From Hyphomicrobiales bacterium (GTDB lineage: Bacteria; Pseudomonadota; Alphaproteobacteria; Rhizobiales; JALURZ01), in assembly GCA_027058735.1 (NCBI GenBank), contig JALURZ010000223.1:1-21776 (forward strand): a stretch of DNA of 21,776 nucleotides, in the 5' to 3' direction. Made by a program: the position numbers and the translations under genes. Below, in pieces: positions 9,378 through 17,003 of this stretch (position 1 is its first letter; every line of letters begins with the position of its first letter). Under the pieces are notes generated by a model. The model was not told where the DNA came from, did no database searches, and saw only the letters and a list, made by a program, of their open reading frames with translations.

Positions 9378-9933
9378 CTTTGATCTCCGGTTTGGGGCGT
9401 GGAGCCAGACTATAGCGCGCTTCGGGCACATAGGGCCCGCCGCCGCGCGAGGGCCTGGCCGAATAGAGCACGAAATCCTCGATCCGGAACGACGCGCTTC
9501 TGTAGAGGCCGTGCAGCGCGGCGAAGGTCTGGGCATCGCCGAGATTTACCCCCTTGAGCCGGGCAAGGGTGACGTGGGGGGTGTATTTTCGCCGCGCCGG
9601 CTCCAGCCCGGCCGCCACGCAGACCTGCTCGATGCGTTGCTGCAGGGCGGTGAGGGCCGCGCAGGCTTCGACGCCGGCCCATACCGCGCGGGGACGGCGC
9701 GCGCCAAAGACGCCAATGCCTGACAATCTGATTTCGAACGGCGTGCCCCGGACCGCGGCCAGGGCGACCGTCAGGTCACGCGCCAGCGCATCGTCGATGT
9801 CGCCGATGAACCGCAGCGTGATGTGAAAATTCTCCGGCCCGATCCAGCGCGCACCGGGCACCCCGCCCCGCAGGGCTTCGAGGTCCCGGGCTATATCGCC
9901 GGGAACGGCGAGACCGGTGAACAGACGGGGCAT
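9352..9933 (-). CDS. thpR: RNA 2',3'-cyclic phosphodiesterase (2'-5' RNA ligase family, ThpR/LigT)
   Basis: Member of the 2H phosphoesterase superfamily; bacterial ThpR opens 2',3'-cyclic phosphates on RNA ends and can join 2'-5' bonds in vitro. At 193 residues it is near the family size (E. coli 176). The two HxTx catalytic motifs are intact: H37-I-T39 in FHITLRFIGD and H120-V-T122 in PHVTLARLKG, spaced 83 residues apart as expected for the two-fold symmetric fold. The N-terminus MPRLFTGLAVP is typical. Translation starts at ATG 9933, 15 bases after the tas-like stop, with no Shine-Dalgarno but with a 14-bp palindrome just upstream. It overlaps the downstream dehydratase gene by 26 bases. 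The natural RNA substrate cannot be inferred from context. Confidence 0.93.
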   Translation of the reverse strand: MPRLFTGLAVPGDIARDLEALRGGVPGARWIGPENFHITLRFIGDIDDALARDLTVALAAVRGTPFEIRLSGIGVFGARRPRAVWAGVEACAALTALQQRIEQVCVAAGLEPARRKYTPHVTLARLKGVNLGDAQTFAALHGLYRSASFRIEDFVLYSARPSRGGGPYVPEARYSLAPRPKPEIKDGGQTERR

Positions 9934-9937
9934 GGCT

Positions 9938-9951
9938 TAGGTCATGACCTA
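9938..9951. repeat. Perfect 14-bp palindrome between tas-like gene and thpR
   Basis: TAGGTCATGACCTA is an exact palindrome covering the stop codon of the aldo/keto reductase gene and ending 4 bases before the thpR start codon, where a ribosome binding site would normally be. By chance about one such palindrome is expected in a window this long, so function is not implied. Confidence 0.4.
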
Positions 9952-10992
9952 GGGACAGGGGTTGGAATGGACAAGGTGAATGGCGTTGATCTGCTCCAGC
10001 AGGTCATCGCTCATGTCGAGTTTCGTGCTGGCCATGACGTTCTTCAACTGGTCCATGGTTGTCGCGCCGAAAATGTTGGACGTCACGAACGGGCGGGTGG
10101 TCACGAACTGGATGGCCATTTGCCCCGGATCGAGGCCGCGTTCGCGGGCGAGCGCCACATATTTCTCGATGGCCGCCGCGGCGCCGGGCGTCTCGTAGCG
10201 CCGGAGACGGCCTTCGAACACGGCTTTGCGCGATCCCGCGGGCAACGCGCCATGCATATATTTGCCGGTGAGAAAACCCTGGCCCAGGGGCGAATAGGCC
10301 AGCAGGCTCACCTGTTCGCGCGCGGTGATCTCCGACAGGCCGATTTCATAGCTGCGGTTGAGCAGATTGTAGGCGTTCTGAATGCTGTGGACACGCGGCA
10401 GGCCGCCGGTCCGCGCCAGATGCAGGCAGGTCATGACCCCCCAGGGGGTTTCGTTGGAAAGGCCGATATGGCGCACCTTGCCCTGTTTCACCAGATCTCC
10501 GAGCGCACCGAGGGTTTCCTCAAACGAAATGGCGTCGCCCTCATGGGGTTCATATTCGAGCCCGCCGAACAGCCGCATCGGGCGGTCCGGCCAGTGCAAC
10601 TGATAGAGATCGACATAATCGGTCCGCAGCCGCCGCAGGCTACCCTCGATGGCCTCGAATATCTGGTCGCGGCTCAACCGGCATTTTGATCCGTCCTTGC
10701 GCTGCCAGTCCATGACGGAACGTCCCGTCACCTTGGTCGCCAGGATGATCTTGTCGCGGCATTTTCGCGCCGCCAACCAGGTGCCGATGATTTCCTCCGT
10801 GCGTCCGTATGTCGCGGCGCGTGGCGCGATGGGGTAGAGTTCGGCGGTATCGAAAAAATTGATACCCTCGCCAAAAGCATAATCCATCTGCGCATGGCCT
10901 TCGGCTTCGCTGTTCTGCTCACCCCACGTCATGGTGCCCAGACACAGCGCCGACACTTTCAGGCCCGTTCTGCCCAGTTCTCGCAGTTCCAT
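9949..10992 (-). CDS. tas: Aldo/keto reductase, Tas-like
   Basis: NADP(H)-dependent oxidoreductase of the AKR superfamily. The 347 residues closely resemble E. coli Tas (346) from memory: LGTMTWGEQNSEAEGHAQMDYA near the N-terminus, LLNRSYEIGLSEI in the middle and FGATTMDQLKN near the end. The catalytic tetrad is complete: D48, Y53 (FFDTAELY), K87 (LATKV) and H133 (QLHWP). I use ATG at 10992, which aligns with the start of Tas; an upstream GTG at 11007 would add five residues and is not excluded. Neither has a good Shine-Dalgarno. It sits 53 bases after the tesA-like gene and 15 bases before thpR in the same direction. Substrate is unknown; E. coli Tas was described through complementation of a tyrosine auxotroph, which does not define a physiological substrate. 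Confidence 0.92.
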   Translation of the reverse strand: MELRELGRTGLKVSALCLGTMTWGEQNSEAEGHAQMDYAFGEGINFFDTAELYPIAPRAATYGRTEEIIGTWLAARKCRDKIILATKVTGRSVMDWQRKDGSKCRLSRDQIFEAIEGSLRRLRTDYVDLYQLHWPDRPMRLFGGLEYEPHEGDAISFEETLGALGDLVKQGKVRHIGLSNETPWGVMTCLHLARTGGLPRVHSIQNAYNLLNRSYEIGLSEITAREQVSLLAYSPLGQGFLTGKYMHGALPAGSRKAVFEGRLRRYETPGAAAAIEKYVALARERGLDPGQMAIQFVTTRPFVTSNIFGATTMDQLKNVMASTKLDMSDDLLEQINAIHLVHSNPCP

Positions 10993-11045
10993 GGAGCTGA
11001 TACCCACAGTTACGTTTGCGGCTGGGGCCGAGGGGCCTGCCGGTC

Positions 11046-11840
11046 TCAGTTTCCGCTCTGTCTATGGCGCGGTTCGCCGATCCGCTCAAGGAGGGTTTCC
11101 ACGGAGGAGAAAATGCGCCTCACGATAACCTCCACACCGGCGCCGTTGGGGTGGATCCCGTCTGTTTGCAGCAGTTTCGGCCGGGCGGCGACACCGTCGA
11201 GAAAAAACGGATAGAACACGACGTCGTGTTTCTTCGCCAGATCGTCGAACACCGCCTCGAAGGAGGCGACATAGTCGCGGCCAAGATTGGGGGGCGCGCG
11301 CATGCCGGCGAACAGCACCGGGATATTCCGCCGGCTCAAACGGGTGAGAATGCCGTCGAGCGCCTTGCGGGTCACCGCCGGATCGATGGCGCGCAGGGCG
11401 TCGTTGGCGCCGAGTTCGAGGATCAGTCCGTCCGGTTTCCCGTTGAGCGCCCAGTCGAGACGCTGCAGGCCGTCGGAAGCGGTGTCGCCGGAAACCCCGG
11501 CATTGCGCACCTCCACATCGTATCCCTTCGCCCGCAGGGCGCGCTGCAGCTTTTCGGGAAAGGCGTCGGGCCCATCGAGGCCGTAGCCCGCGGTCAGGCT
11601 GTCGCCCAGGGCAACGAGGCGCACGGTCTTGGCAAGCGCTGCCGTGCCCAACGGTGCGGTGAACAGCAAAAGGGCGGCGATCAGACAGGCGAAGAATCGG
11701 CCGGCAATGGGGCCCGTCCCGCGCTGGATATTCCCGCCAATCGCGTTATATGCGTATGATGCCGTCCGCGGCCTGACCTCACGCCCCCAACCCCGGTGAC
11801 CGATTTGACCTGTGCACTCATTCATCTTGAAGACATTCAT
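11046..11840 (-). CDS. tesA: Secreted SGNH-hydrolase esterase/lysophospholipase, TesA-like
   Basis: GDSL/SGNH hydrolase resembling E. coli TesA (thioesterase I / arylesterase / lysophospholipase L1), acting in the periplasm. SGNH blocks are clear: GDSLTAGYG (nucleophile Ser near 81), NAGVSGDT (block II Gly), LGANDAL (block III Asn) and DGIHPN (block V Asp-His). A hydrophobic signal-peptide core, FFACLIAALLLFTAPLG, with likely cleavage after AALA near residue 70, precedes the enzyme domain. The start is the weak point: between that core and Met6 (11825) there is no in-frame ATG, GTG or TTG, so the protein must begin at 11840 or 11825, giving a 40-45 residue arm before the signal core and overlapping the 5' end of the divergent ABC gene by 30-45 bases. 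A rare start codon or sequencing error are alternatives. Divergence from a YbbA/YbbP pair mirrors E. coli. Confidence 0.88.
   Translation of the reverse strand: MNVFKMNECTGQIGHRGWGREVRPRTASYAYNAIGGNIQRGTGPIAGRFFACLIAALLLFTAPLGTAALAKTVRLVALGDSLTAGYGLDGPDAFPEKLQRALRAKGYDVEVRNAGVSGDTASDGLQRLDWALNGKPDGLILELGANDALRAIDPAVTRKALDGILTRLSRRNIPVLFAGMRAPPNLGRDYVASFEAVFDDLAKKHDVVFYPFFLDGVAARPKLLQTDGIHPNGAGVEVIVRRIFSSVETLLERIGEPRHRQSGN
11755..11760 (+). promoter_or_regulatory. Possible -10 box for the ABC transporter genes
   Basis: TATGAT, five of six bases of the -10 consensus, lies 36 bases before the GTG start of the ABC ATPase gene. The sequence 17-18 bases upstream (TTCCCG region) is a poor -35. On the other strand a TATAAC box at 11750-11745 is present, but it would start transcription downstream of the only canonical tesA start codons. 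Confidence 0.25.
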
Positions 11841-12530
11841 CTTTCGCTCTCCAGCGGGGCCGGGAGGGTCGATATCCTGCGCGGCATCTCGCTTGAGGTG
11901 AGCGCCGGGGAAACGGTCGGCCTGGTTGGGCCCAGCGGATCGGGCAAGTCCACGCTGCTGATGATCATGGCCGGTCTCGAAGCACCGTCAAGGGGCATTG
12001 TCCAAGTCGCGGGTCACACGCTCGGCGATCTCGGCGAGGACCGGCTGGCGGCGTTCCGCCGTGACCATGTAGGGATTGTGTTTCAGTCTTTCCACCTCAT
12101 CCCCACCATGACGGCGGAAGAAAACGTTGCCCTCCCCCTGGAACTCAAGGGCGAGCGCAAGGCGTTCGAAAAATCCCGTGAGGCGCTGGCCCGGGTCGGC
12201 CTCGAGGCGCGCCTCAGCCATTATCCCGGCCAGCTTTCGGGCGGTGAACAGCAGCGCGTCGCCCTTGCCCGCGCCCTGGTCACCGGCGCGCGCCTGCTGC
12301 TGGCGGACGAGCCCACCGGCAATCTGGACCGCGCCACCGGGGAAGAGATCATCGAACTGATGTTCGAAGTGCAAGAGCGCGACGGAATCACGTTTGTGCT
12401 GATTACCCATGATCCGGCGCTGGCGGCGCGGTGCGGGCGTGTCGTGCATCTGCTCGACGGCCGGATTTCGGCGCAGGAAAAGCCCGCACCGGAAACCAGA
12501 CGTCCCGCCCGCCGCCTGGTGACGACATGA
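11796..12530 (+). CDS. ABC transporter ATP-binding protein, YbbA-like
   Basis: Cytoplasmic ATPase of the MacB/LolD-like (FtsE-type) ABC family, pairing with the FtsX-type permease encoded next. The 244 residues hold Walker A GPSGSGKST at 45-53, Q-loop Gln97 (VFQSFHLIPTMTAEENV), signature LSGGEQQRVALARAL at 147-161, Walker B LLLADEPTGNLD at 167-178 and the switch His205 in ITHD. The start is GTG 11796, the only canonical start before the conserved part; no Shine-Dalgarno is seen. Its stop overlaps the permease start in ATGA, a typical coupling signal. E. coli YbbA lies likewise divergent from tesA, so symbol ybbA would be reasonable by analogy, but substrate is unknown. Family members act as mechanotransmitters or lipoprotein/lipid extractors rather than classical importers. 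Confidence 0.93.
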   Translation: MTDLTCALIHLEDIHLSLSSGAGRVDILRGISLEVSAGETVGLVGPSGSGKSTLLMIMAGLEAPSRGIVQVAGHTLGDLGEDRLAAFRRDHVGIVFQSFHLIPTMTAEENVALPLELKGERKAFEKSREALARVGLEARLSHYPGQLSGGEQQRVALARALVTGARLLLADEPTGNLDRATGEEIIELMFEVQERDGITFVLITHDPALAARCGRVVHLLDGRISAQEKPAPETRRPARRLVTT

Positions 12531-15079
12531 GCGCGGCCATCGGGCATCTGGCGACCGCCTGGCGCATTGCGCTGCGCGAATTGCGCGGTGGCGCCGCGGG
12601 GTTTCGCATTTTTCTCGTTTGCCTGTCGCTCGGCGTCGGCGCCATCGCGGCCGTGGGGTCGTTTTCCCAAAGCGTCATCTCCGGGCTGATCGACAATGGT
12701 CAGGCGCTGCTCGGCGGCGATCTGGAACTGCATCAACACGGCTATCCCATCAGCGCGCAGGCCAGGCGGTTCCTGACCCGCCGGGGCGAACTGAGCGAAA
12801 TCGCCACCATGCGCACCATGGCGCGGGCCGGCAGCGGCGACACCGTCCGGCGCCTGGTCGAAATCAAGGCAATCGACGATCTCTATCCGCTCTATGGCGC
12901 GTTGACTTTCGAGCCGGGCACGGATCTTCGCGCAGCCCTGGCGCAGCGCCGGGGCCGCCATGGCGCTTTGGTCGAAAAGGCCCTGCTGGAAAGCCGGGGC
13001 CTGAGCATCGGCGACCCGGTCCAGATCGGCGACATCACGCTTGAGGTCAGGGGCGTCATCGGGATCGAGCCGGACCGCTCGGCGGCCGGCTTCGCCATCG
13101 GCCCGCGGATCATGATATCGAAACCGGCCCTCAACGCCAGCGGGCTTGTGCAACTCGGCAGCCTGGTGCACTGGCGCTATCGGCTCAAGCTGGGCGGCGG
13201 CAGCGCCGGCAACAGCGAGATCGCGCAGGTTGTCGGCGCGCTCGATGCGGCGTTTCCCGACGCCGGCTGGACGGTCAGGACCCGGGCCAACGCCGCGCCG
13301 GGGCTGAAACGCTTCGTGGACCGGCTGACGCTGTTTTTGACATTGTTGAGTTTTGCCGCCCTGATCGTTGGCGGCGTCGGCATCGGCAACGGGGTCAAGG
13401 CCTATCTCGACCGCAAGACGGCGACCATCGCCACGCTCAAGTGCATCGGCGCCGGCGGCGGGCTGATTTTTCTCGCCTATCTGTTCCAGATACTGATCCT
13501 TGCGGGTGCGGGGATTCTCGCCGGCCTCGTGTTCGGCGCGCTGGTGCCGGGCGTCGTCGCCATGGCGTTGAGCGGGGTGCTGCCGGTCGATGCGCAATTC
13601 GGCCTCTATCCGGTTCCCCTGGCGGTCGCCGCATTGCTCGGCATCGTCGTTGCCGTCATCTTTGCCCTTTGGCCCCTTGGCCGGGCGCGCGATACCCGCC
13701 CCGCCGCCCTGTTTCGCGATGCGGTTGACGGGCGCAGAATGTGGCCGCGCCGCGGCTATCTTGCCGGCATCGCGGCCGGGGTTGCCGTGCTGCTCGGCCT
13801 GATGCTGGTCAATCTGGATGACCGGGTCATCGTGTTCGCCTATGCCGCCGGCCTGCTTGCGGCCATCGCCCTGTTGTTCGTGCTGGCGCACGGGTTGTCG
13901 TGGGCGGCGCGGCGCGCGCCCCCGCTGCGCGGCACCGCGCGGCGCATGGCGCTCGCCAGTCTGCACCGGCCGGGAAATCTGGTGGCCAGTTTCGTGGTCT
14001 CGCTGGGGATCGGGCTCGCTCTCATCGTGGCGCTGGCGCTGGTCGATTCCAATATCAACCAGGAACTCAAACGCACTATCGCGGAGGATGCGCCCTCGTT
14101 TTTCTTTGTCGATATCCAGCGCGATCAACTGGCGCGGTTCGAAGCCACCGCGCGGGCCGTTCCCGGTGTCAGGAAGATACAGAACGTGCCCATGCTGCGC
14201 GGCCGCATCGTTCGCATCAACGGCGTCGCGCCCGATGCCGCCAGCCTGCCCCACAACGTTGCCTGGGTGCTGCGCGGCGACCGGGGGATCACCTATTCGG
14301 CCACGGTTCCGGCCAATTCCAGGCTGACCACGGGCACATGGTGGAGCGCGGACTACGACGGCCCGCCGCTGGTGTCCCTCACCGAAGACATTGCGGCCGG
14401 GCTCAATGTCACGCTCGGCGATACCCTCACCGTCAATGTTCTGGGCCGCCCGGTGGTCGCGAAAATCGCCAATCTGCGGACCGTCAACTGGGGCAGCCTG
14501 TCGATCAATTTCGTGCTGGTCTTCTCGCCCAATACGTTTACCGGCGCGCCGCACATGTTTCTGGCGACCGCATCGGTTGACGAAGCCGACGAGCCGGCCC
14601 TGCAAAGAGCGATCAGCGCCGGCTTTGCCAATGTCACCGCGGTCAGTGTGCGTCAGGCGGTCAAAACGGTCGCGGATCTGGCCGGCGGCCTCCTGATGTC
14701 GCTGCGCGCGGCCAGCGGCATCGCCCTTGTGGCCGCGGCCCTCGTGCTGGCCGGCACCATGGCGGCGGGCTATCGCGCACGGCTCTATGACGCCGCCATC
14801 CTGAAGACCCTGGGCGCGGAGCGCAAGGTGCTCATCCGTGCCTATGCGCTGGAATTCCTGGTGCTCGGCACGGCGAGCGCGCTGTTCGCGGTTGTGGCCG
14901 GCACGGCGGCGGCTTACGGGGTTACCATCGCCGTGCTGAAATTTCCCTGGGCGTTCGATCCCGCCGCCGCCGGTCTGGCGCTGTTGCTGGCGCTGCCGGT
15001 CAGCGTGGGCGTCGGGCTGCTTGGAACATGGCGCATTCTGGGGCGGCGCCCGGCGCCCTTGCTGCGCGCGCGCGAATAG
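12527..15079 (+). CDS. Large FtsX-type ABC permease, YbbP-like
   Basis: Inner-membrane partner of the preceding ATPase. From ATG 12527 (4-base overlap with the ATPase stop) it has 850 residues, close to E. coli YbbP (804). Layout by hydrophobicity: one N-terminal helix near 26-48, a large soluble loop to about 262, a first FtsX block of helices (about 265-290, 312-345, 363-385), a central helix group (about 410-455 and 484-506), a second large soluble region, and a C-terminal FtsX block from about 715 to the end containing AILKTLGAERKVLIRAYALEF, the usual cytoplasmic coupling sequence; an analogous ATIATLKCIGAGG occurs near 299-311. The duplicated FtsX/large-loop plan is that of the predicted permeases linked with tesA/ybbA. 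A longer in-frame opening at 12431 lies wholly inside the ATPase gene and is rejected. Substrate unknown. It ends 6 bases from the convergent CDF gene. Confidence 0.92.
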   Translation: MSAAIGHLATAWRIALRELRGGAAGFRIFLVCLSLGVGAIAAVGSFSQSVISGLIDNGQALLGGDLELHQHGYPISAQARRFLTRRGELSEIATMRTMARAGSGDTVRRLVEIKAIDDLYPLYGALTFEPGTDLRAALAQRRGRHGALVEKALLESRGLSIGDPVQIGDITLEVRGVIGIEPDRSAAGFAIGPRIMISKPALNASGLVQLGSLVHWRYRLKLGGGSAGNSEIAQVVGALDAAFPDAGWTVRTRANAAPGLKRFVDRLTLFLTLLSFAALIVGGVGIGNGVKAYLDRKTATIATLKCIGAGGGLIFLAYLFQILILAGAGILAGLVFGALVPGVVAMALSGVLPVDAQFGLYPVPLAVAALLGIVVAVIFALWPLGRARDTRPAALFRDAVDGRRMWPRRGYLAGIAAGVAVLLGLMLVNLDDRVIVFAYAAGLLAAIALLFVLAHGLSWAARRAPPLRGTARRMALASLHRPGNLVASFVVSLGIGLALIVALALVDSNINQELKRTIAEDAPSFFFVDIQRDQLARFEATARAVPGVRKIQNVPMLRGRIVRINGVAPDAASLPHNVAWVLRGDRGITYSATVPANSRLTTGTWWSADYDGPPLVSLTEDIAAGLNVTLGDTLTVNVLGRPVVAKIANLRTVNWGSLSINFVLVFSPNTFTGAPHMFLATASVDEADEPALQRAISAGFANVTAVSVRQAVKTVADLAGGLLMSLRAASGIALVAAALVLAGTMAAGYRARLYDAAILKTLGAERKVLIRAYALEFLVLGTASALFAVVAGTAAAYGVTIAVLKFPWAFDPAAAGLALLLALPVSVGVGLLGTWRILGRRPAPLLRARE

Positions 15080-15085
15080 GCGGCG

Positions 15086-16033
15086 TCAGTCCTTTTCGCG
15101 GGTCGTCTCGATTGCATCCGCGGCCCCCTCATCGAGGCATTCCATCTCGATTTGAACCGTGGAGAAAAAGAAGCCGAAGTCGTCCTTGAGAATGCCGTGC
15201 GCGGCTTTCAGAATTTCGAGGGAGCGCGCCTCGGCATCGTGTTCCAGGTGCATGTGGGAGGAAAACACATACCGGCCCGAGGTCAGGGCCCAGGCGTGAA
15301 CGTGATGGACGTCTTTCACGCCATCGATCGAGGACAGTGACCTGGTCACCTTCTGCAGGTCGACATCGTCCGGTGTGCCTTCCATCAGCAGGTGCATGGC
15401 ATCGCGCATGATGCCCCAGGACGCCCACAGCAGCACAAACCCGAACGCCGTGCCGAGGATCGGATCGATCAGCACGAATCCGGTAAACTGGATCACCAGG
15501 GCGGCAACGATGATGAGGATACTGCCGACGAAGGTCTGCAGCACATGCCAATAGGCGCCGCGAATGTTCAGATCGCTGCCCTGCTGGCGGTACAGCAGGT
15601 ACATGGAAACGAACTCGGTGACCAGCCCGCCGGCGGCCGCCCACAGCATCGGCGCGGTCGGCAAGTCAATCGGCGCGTTCAGCCGCATCGCGCCCATGAC
15701 GATGACCACAAGCGCCATGACCAGCAGAAAGGCGCCGTTGACAAGCGCCCCGATGATCTCCGCGCGGTACCAGCCAAAGGTCTTGTCGCGGCTGGCGGGA
15801 CGCCGGGCGATGCGCGCCGCAACGATGGCCAGCAGGACGCCGCCGACCGCCGAGAAGGTGTGAAACGCATCCGAGATCACGGCTATGGACCCGGTATACA
15901 GCCCGATTGCCAGTTCGATCACGAAATATGTGCCCGTCAGCCAGGCGGTGATGCGCAGGGCTCTCGCCTGTTCGCGCCCGGCGCCCGTCAGCGCCACCAT
16001 GCCATGGCCGGAATGTCGCGAATCTGCCTCCAT
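15086..16033 (-). CDS. Cation diffusion facilitator family protein with atypical metal site
   Basis: Resembles CzcD/ZitB-type CDF transporters, which export Zn2+ and similar ions in exchange for protons. The 315 residues show six membrane helices between about 27 and 205, then a cytoplasmic domain with VHHVHAWALTSG and SSHMHLEHD, the usual C-terminal metal-binding and dimer fold. The intramembrane site is unusual: helix 2 reads SDAFHTFSA, keeping D55 and H58 but with Ala at 62 where the HxxxD motif needs Asp; helix 5 reads YWHVLQTFVG, keeping H163 but with Thr at 167 instead of Asp. No frameshift or decay is visible, so the change looks fixed rather than degenerative. It may handle another ion or act differently. 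Start ATG 16033; a downstream Met12 is possible. Convergent with the permease gene, divergent from the BI-1 gene. Confidence 0.88.
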   Translation of the reverse strand: MEADSRHSGHGMVALTGAGREQARALRITAWLTGTYFVIELAIGLYTGSIAVISDAFHTFSAVGGVLLAIVAARIARRPASRDKTFGWYRAEIIGALVNGAFLLVMALVVIVMGAMRLNAPIDLPTAPMLWAAAGGLVTEFVSMYLLYRQQGSDLNIRGAYWHVLQTFVGSILIIVAALVIQFTGFVLIDPILGTAFGFVLLWASWGIMRDAMHLLMEGTPDDVDLQKVTRSLSSIDGVKDVHHVHAWALTSGRYVFSSHMHLEHDAEARSLEILKAAHGILKDDFGFFFSTVQIEMECLDEGAADAIETTREKD

Positions 16034-16041
16034 GAATTCAG

Positions 16042-16070
16042 CCTACGCATTCAAGGCGCCCGAAAGTCAA
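16042..16070 (-). promoter_or_regulatory. Weak candidate promoter for the CDF gene
   Basis: On the minus strand TTGACT (16070-16065, five of six -35 bases) is followed after 17 bases by CGTAGG, a poor -10. If real, transcription would begin only a few bases before the CDF start codon, giving an almost leaderless message. No Shine-Dalgarno is seen before that ATG, which is at least compatible. Confidence 0.2.
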
Positions 16071-16113
16071 GCGCCATTGCTCGTGACGGCGGTCCGCCCC
16101 ATCCGTCCGGCCC

Positions 16114-16142
16114 TTGAAATTCCAGCCGAACTCACCCATATT
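16114..16142 (+). promoter_or_regulatory. Candidate sigma70-type promoter for the Bax inhibitor-1 family gene
   Basis: TTGAAA (16114-16119, five of six) and CATATT (16137-16142, four of six) are separated by exactly 17 bases. The predicted start of transcription near 16149 gives a leader of about 33 bases. GAGAGGA at 16167-16173 then forms a strong Shine-Dalgarno 8 bases before ATG 16182. Confidence 0.5.
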
Positions 16143-16181
16143 CCCGCGTAGGTATGTGAGAATTCTGAGAGGACAGTGACT

Positions 16182-16937
16182 ATGGCAGAAAACCGTGGCT
16201 TTGCCCGGCCTCAAACGACGGCGGACCGCACCGGCGCAGCCGTCATTGACGAGGGCCTGCGCAGCTACATGCTGCGCGTATATAACTACATGGCCATCGG
16301 CCTCGCCATTACCGGCATTGTGGCGATGGGCACGTTTTTGATGGCTGTCGACCAAAGCGCCGGCACCATGCAGCTCACCGGCTTTGGCGTCTTTTTGTTC
16401 ACCAGCCCGTTCAAGTGGGTCATCATGCTGGCGCCATTGGGCATGGTGTTCTGGCTGGCGGCAAAGGTGAGTTCCATGAGCGTCAGCGCCGCCCAGACCG
16501 CATTCTGGGCATTTGCGGCGTTGATGGGCCTGTCGCTGGCGTCCATCTTCCTGGTCTATACGCAAGGGTCCATCGCCAGGGTGTTCTTTATCACCGCGGC
16601 GACCTTCGGGGCGTTCTCCCTGTACGGGTACACGACCAGGAAAGACCTGTCGGGATGGGGATCGTTCCTGTTCATGGGGCTGATCGGCATCATCATCGCC
16701 TCGGTGGTCAACATTTTTCTCGCCAGCTCGATGCTGCAATTCGTGGTCTCGGTGATCGGCGTTTTGATCTTCACCGGCCTGACCGCCTACGATACCCAGC
16801 GTATCAAGGAGATGTATTACGCGGGCGACGACAGCACGGTTTCCGGCCGCAAGGCGATCATGGGGGCGTTGAGCCTCTATCTAGATTTCATCAATCTGTT
16901 CTTGATGCTGCTGCGGCTGTTTGGCGGACGCGAGTAG
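16182..16937 (+). CDS. Bax inhibitor-1 / YccA family integral membrane protein
   Basis: Seven-helix inner-membrane protein of the Bax1-I family (E. coli YccA, YbhL; B. subtilis YetJ). Family members include a pH-dependent calcium leak channel and an FtsH protease modulator; which applies here is unknown. The 251 residues start with a soluble tail (MAENRGFARPQTTADRTG) followed by LRSYMLRVYNYMAIGLAITG, the usual entry to helix 1. The paired conserved aspartates of the YetJ pore gate have counterparts in D204 (TAYDTQRIKEMYY) and D235 (LYLDFINLFLMLLRLF). ATG 16182 is preferred over GTG 16176 because GAGAGGA is 8 bases upstream of the former and only 2 from the latter. It is a single-gene unit with its own promoter and terminator. 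Confidence 0.94.
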   Translation: MAENRGFARPQTTADRTGAAVIDEGLRSYMLRVYNYMAIGLAITGIVAMGTFLMAVDQSAGTMQLTGFGVFLFTSPFKWVIMLAPLGMVFWLAAKVSSMSVSAAQTAFWAFAALMGLSLASIFLVYTQGSIARVFFITAATFGAFSLYGYTTRKDLSGWGSFLFMGLIGIIIASVVNIFLASSMLQFVVSVIGVLIFTGLTAYDTQRIKEMYYAGDDSTVSGRKAIMGALSLYLDFINLFLMLLRLFGGRE

Positions 16938-16958
16938 TCCCGGGAATTTTCACTGGTC

Positions 16959-16991
16959 AAAAGGGCGCCGATCGTTCCGGCGCCCTTTTTT
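16959..16991. terminator. Strong intrinsic terminator, probably bidirectional
   Basis: A perfect 12-bp stem (16959-16970 with 16978-16989, arms AAAAGGGCGCCG and CGGCGCCCTTTT) encloses a 7-base loop and is followed by a run of six T to 16991. It lies 21 bases after the BI-1 family stop. Read on the minus strand the stem ends in four T, and it sits 12 bases past the DUF2794 stop, so it can serve both convergent genes. Confidence 0.92.
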
Positions 16992-17003
16992 CCTGCCTCC
17001 AGA

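Noticed and set aside
12221..14605. Minus-strand open frame of 794 codons opposite the ABC genes
   Set aside because: Arg/Gln/Gly/Asp-rich antisense shadow; the ATPase and permease are clearly encoded on the plus strand.
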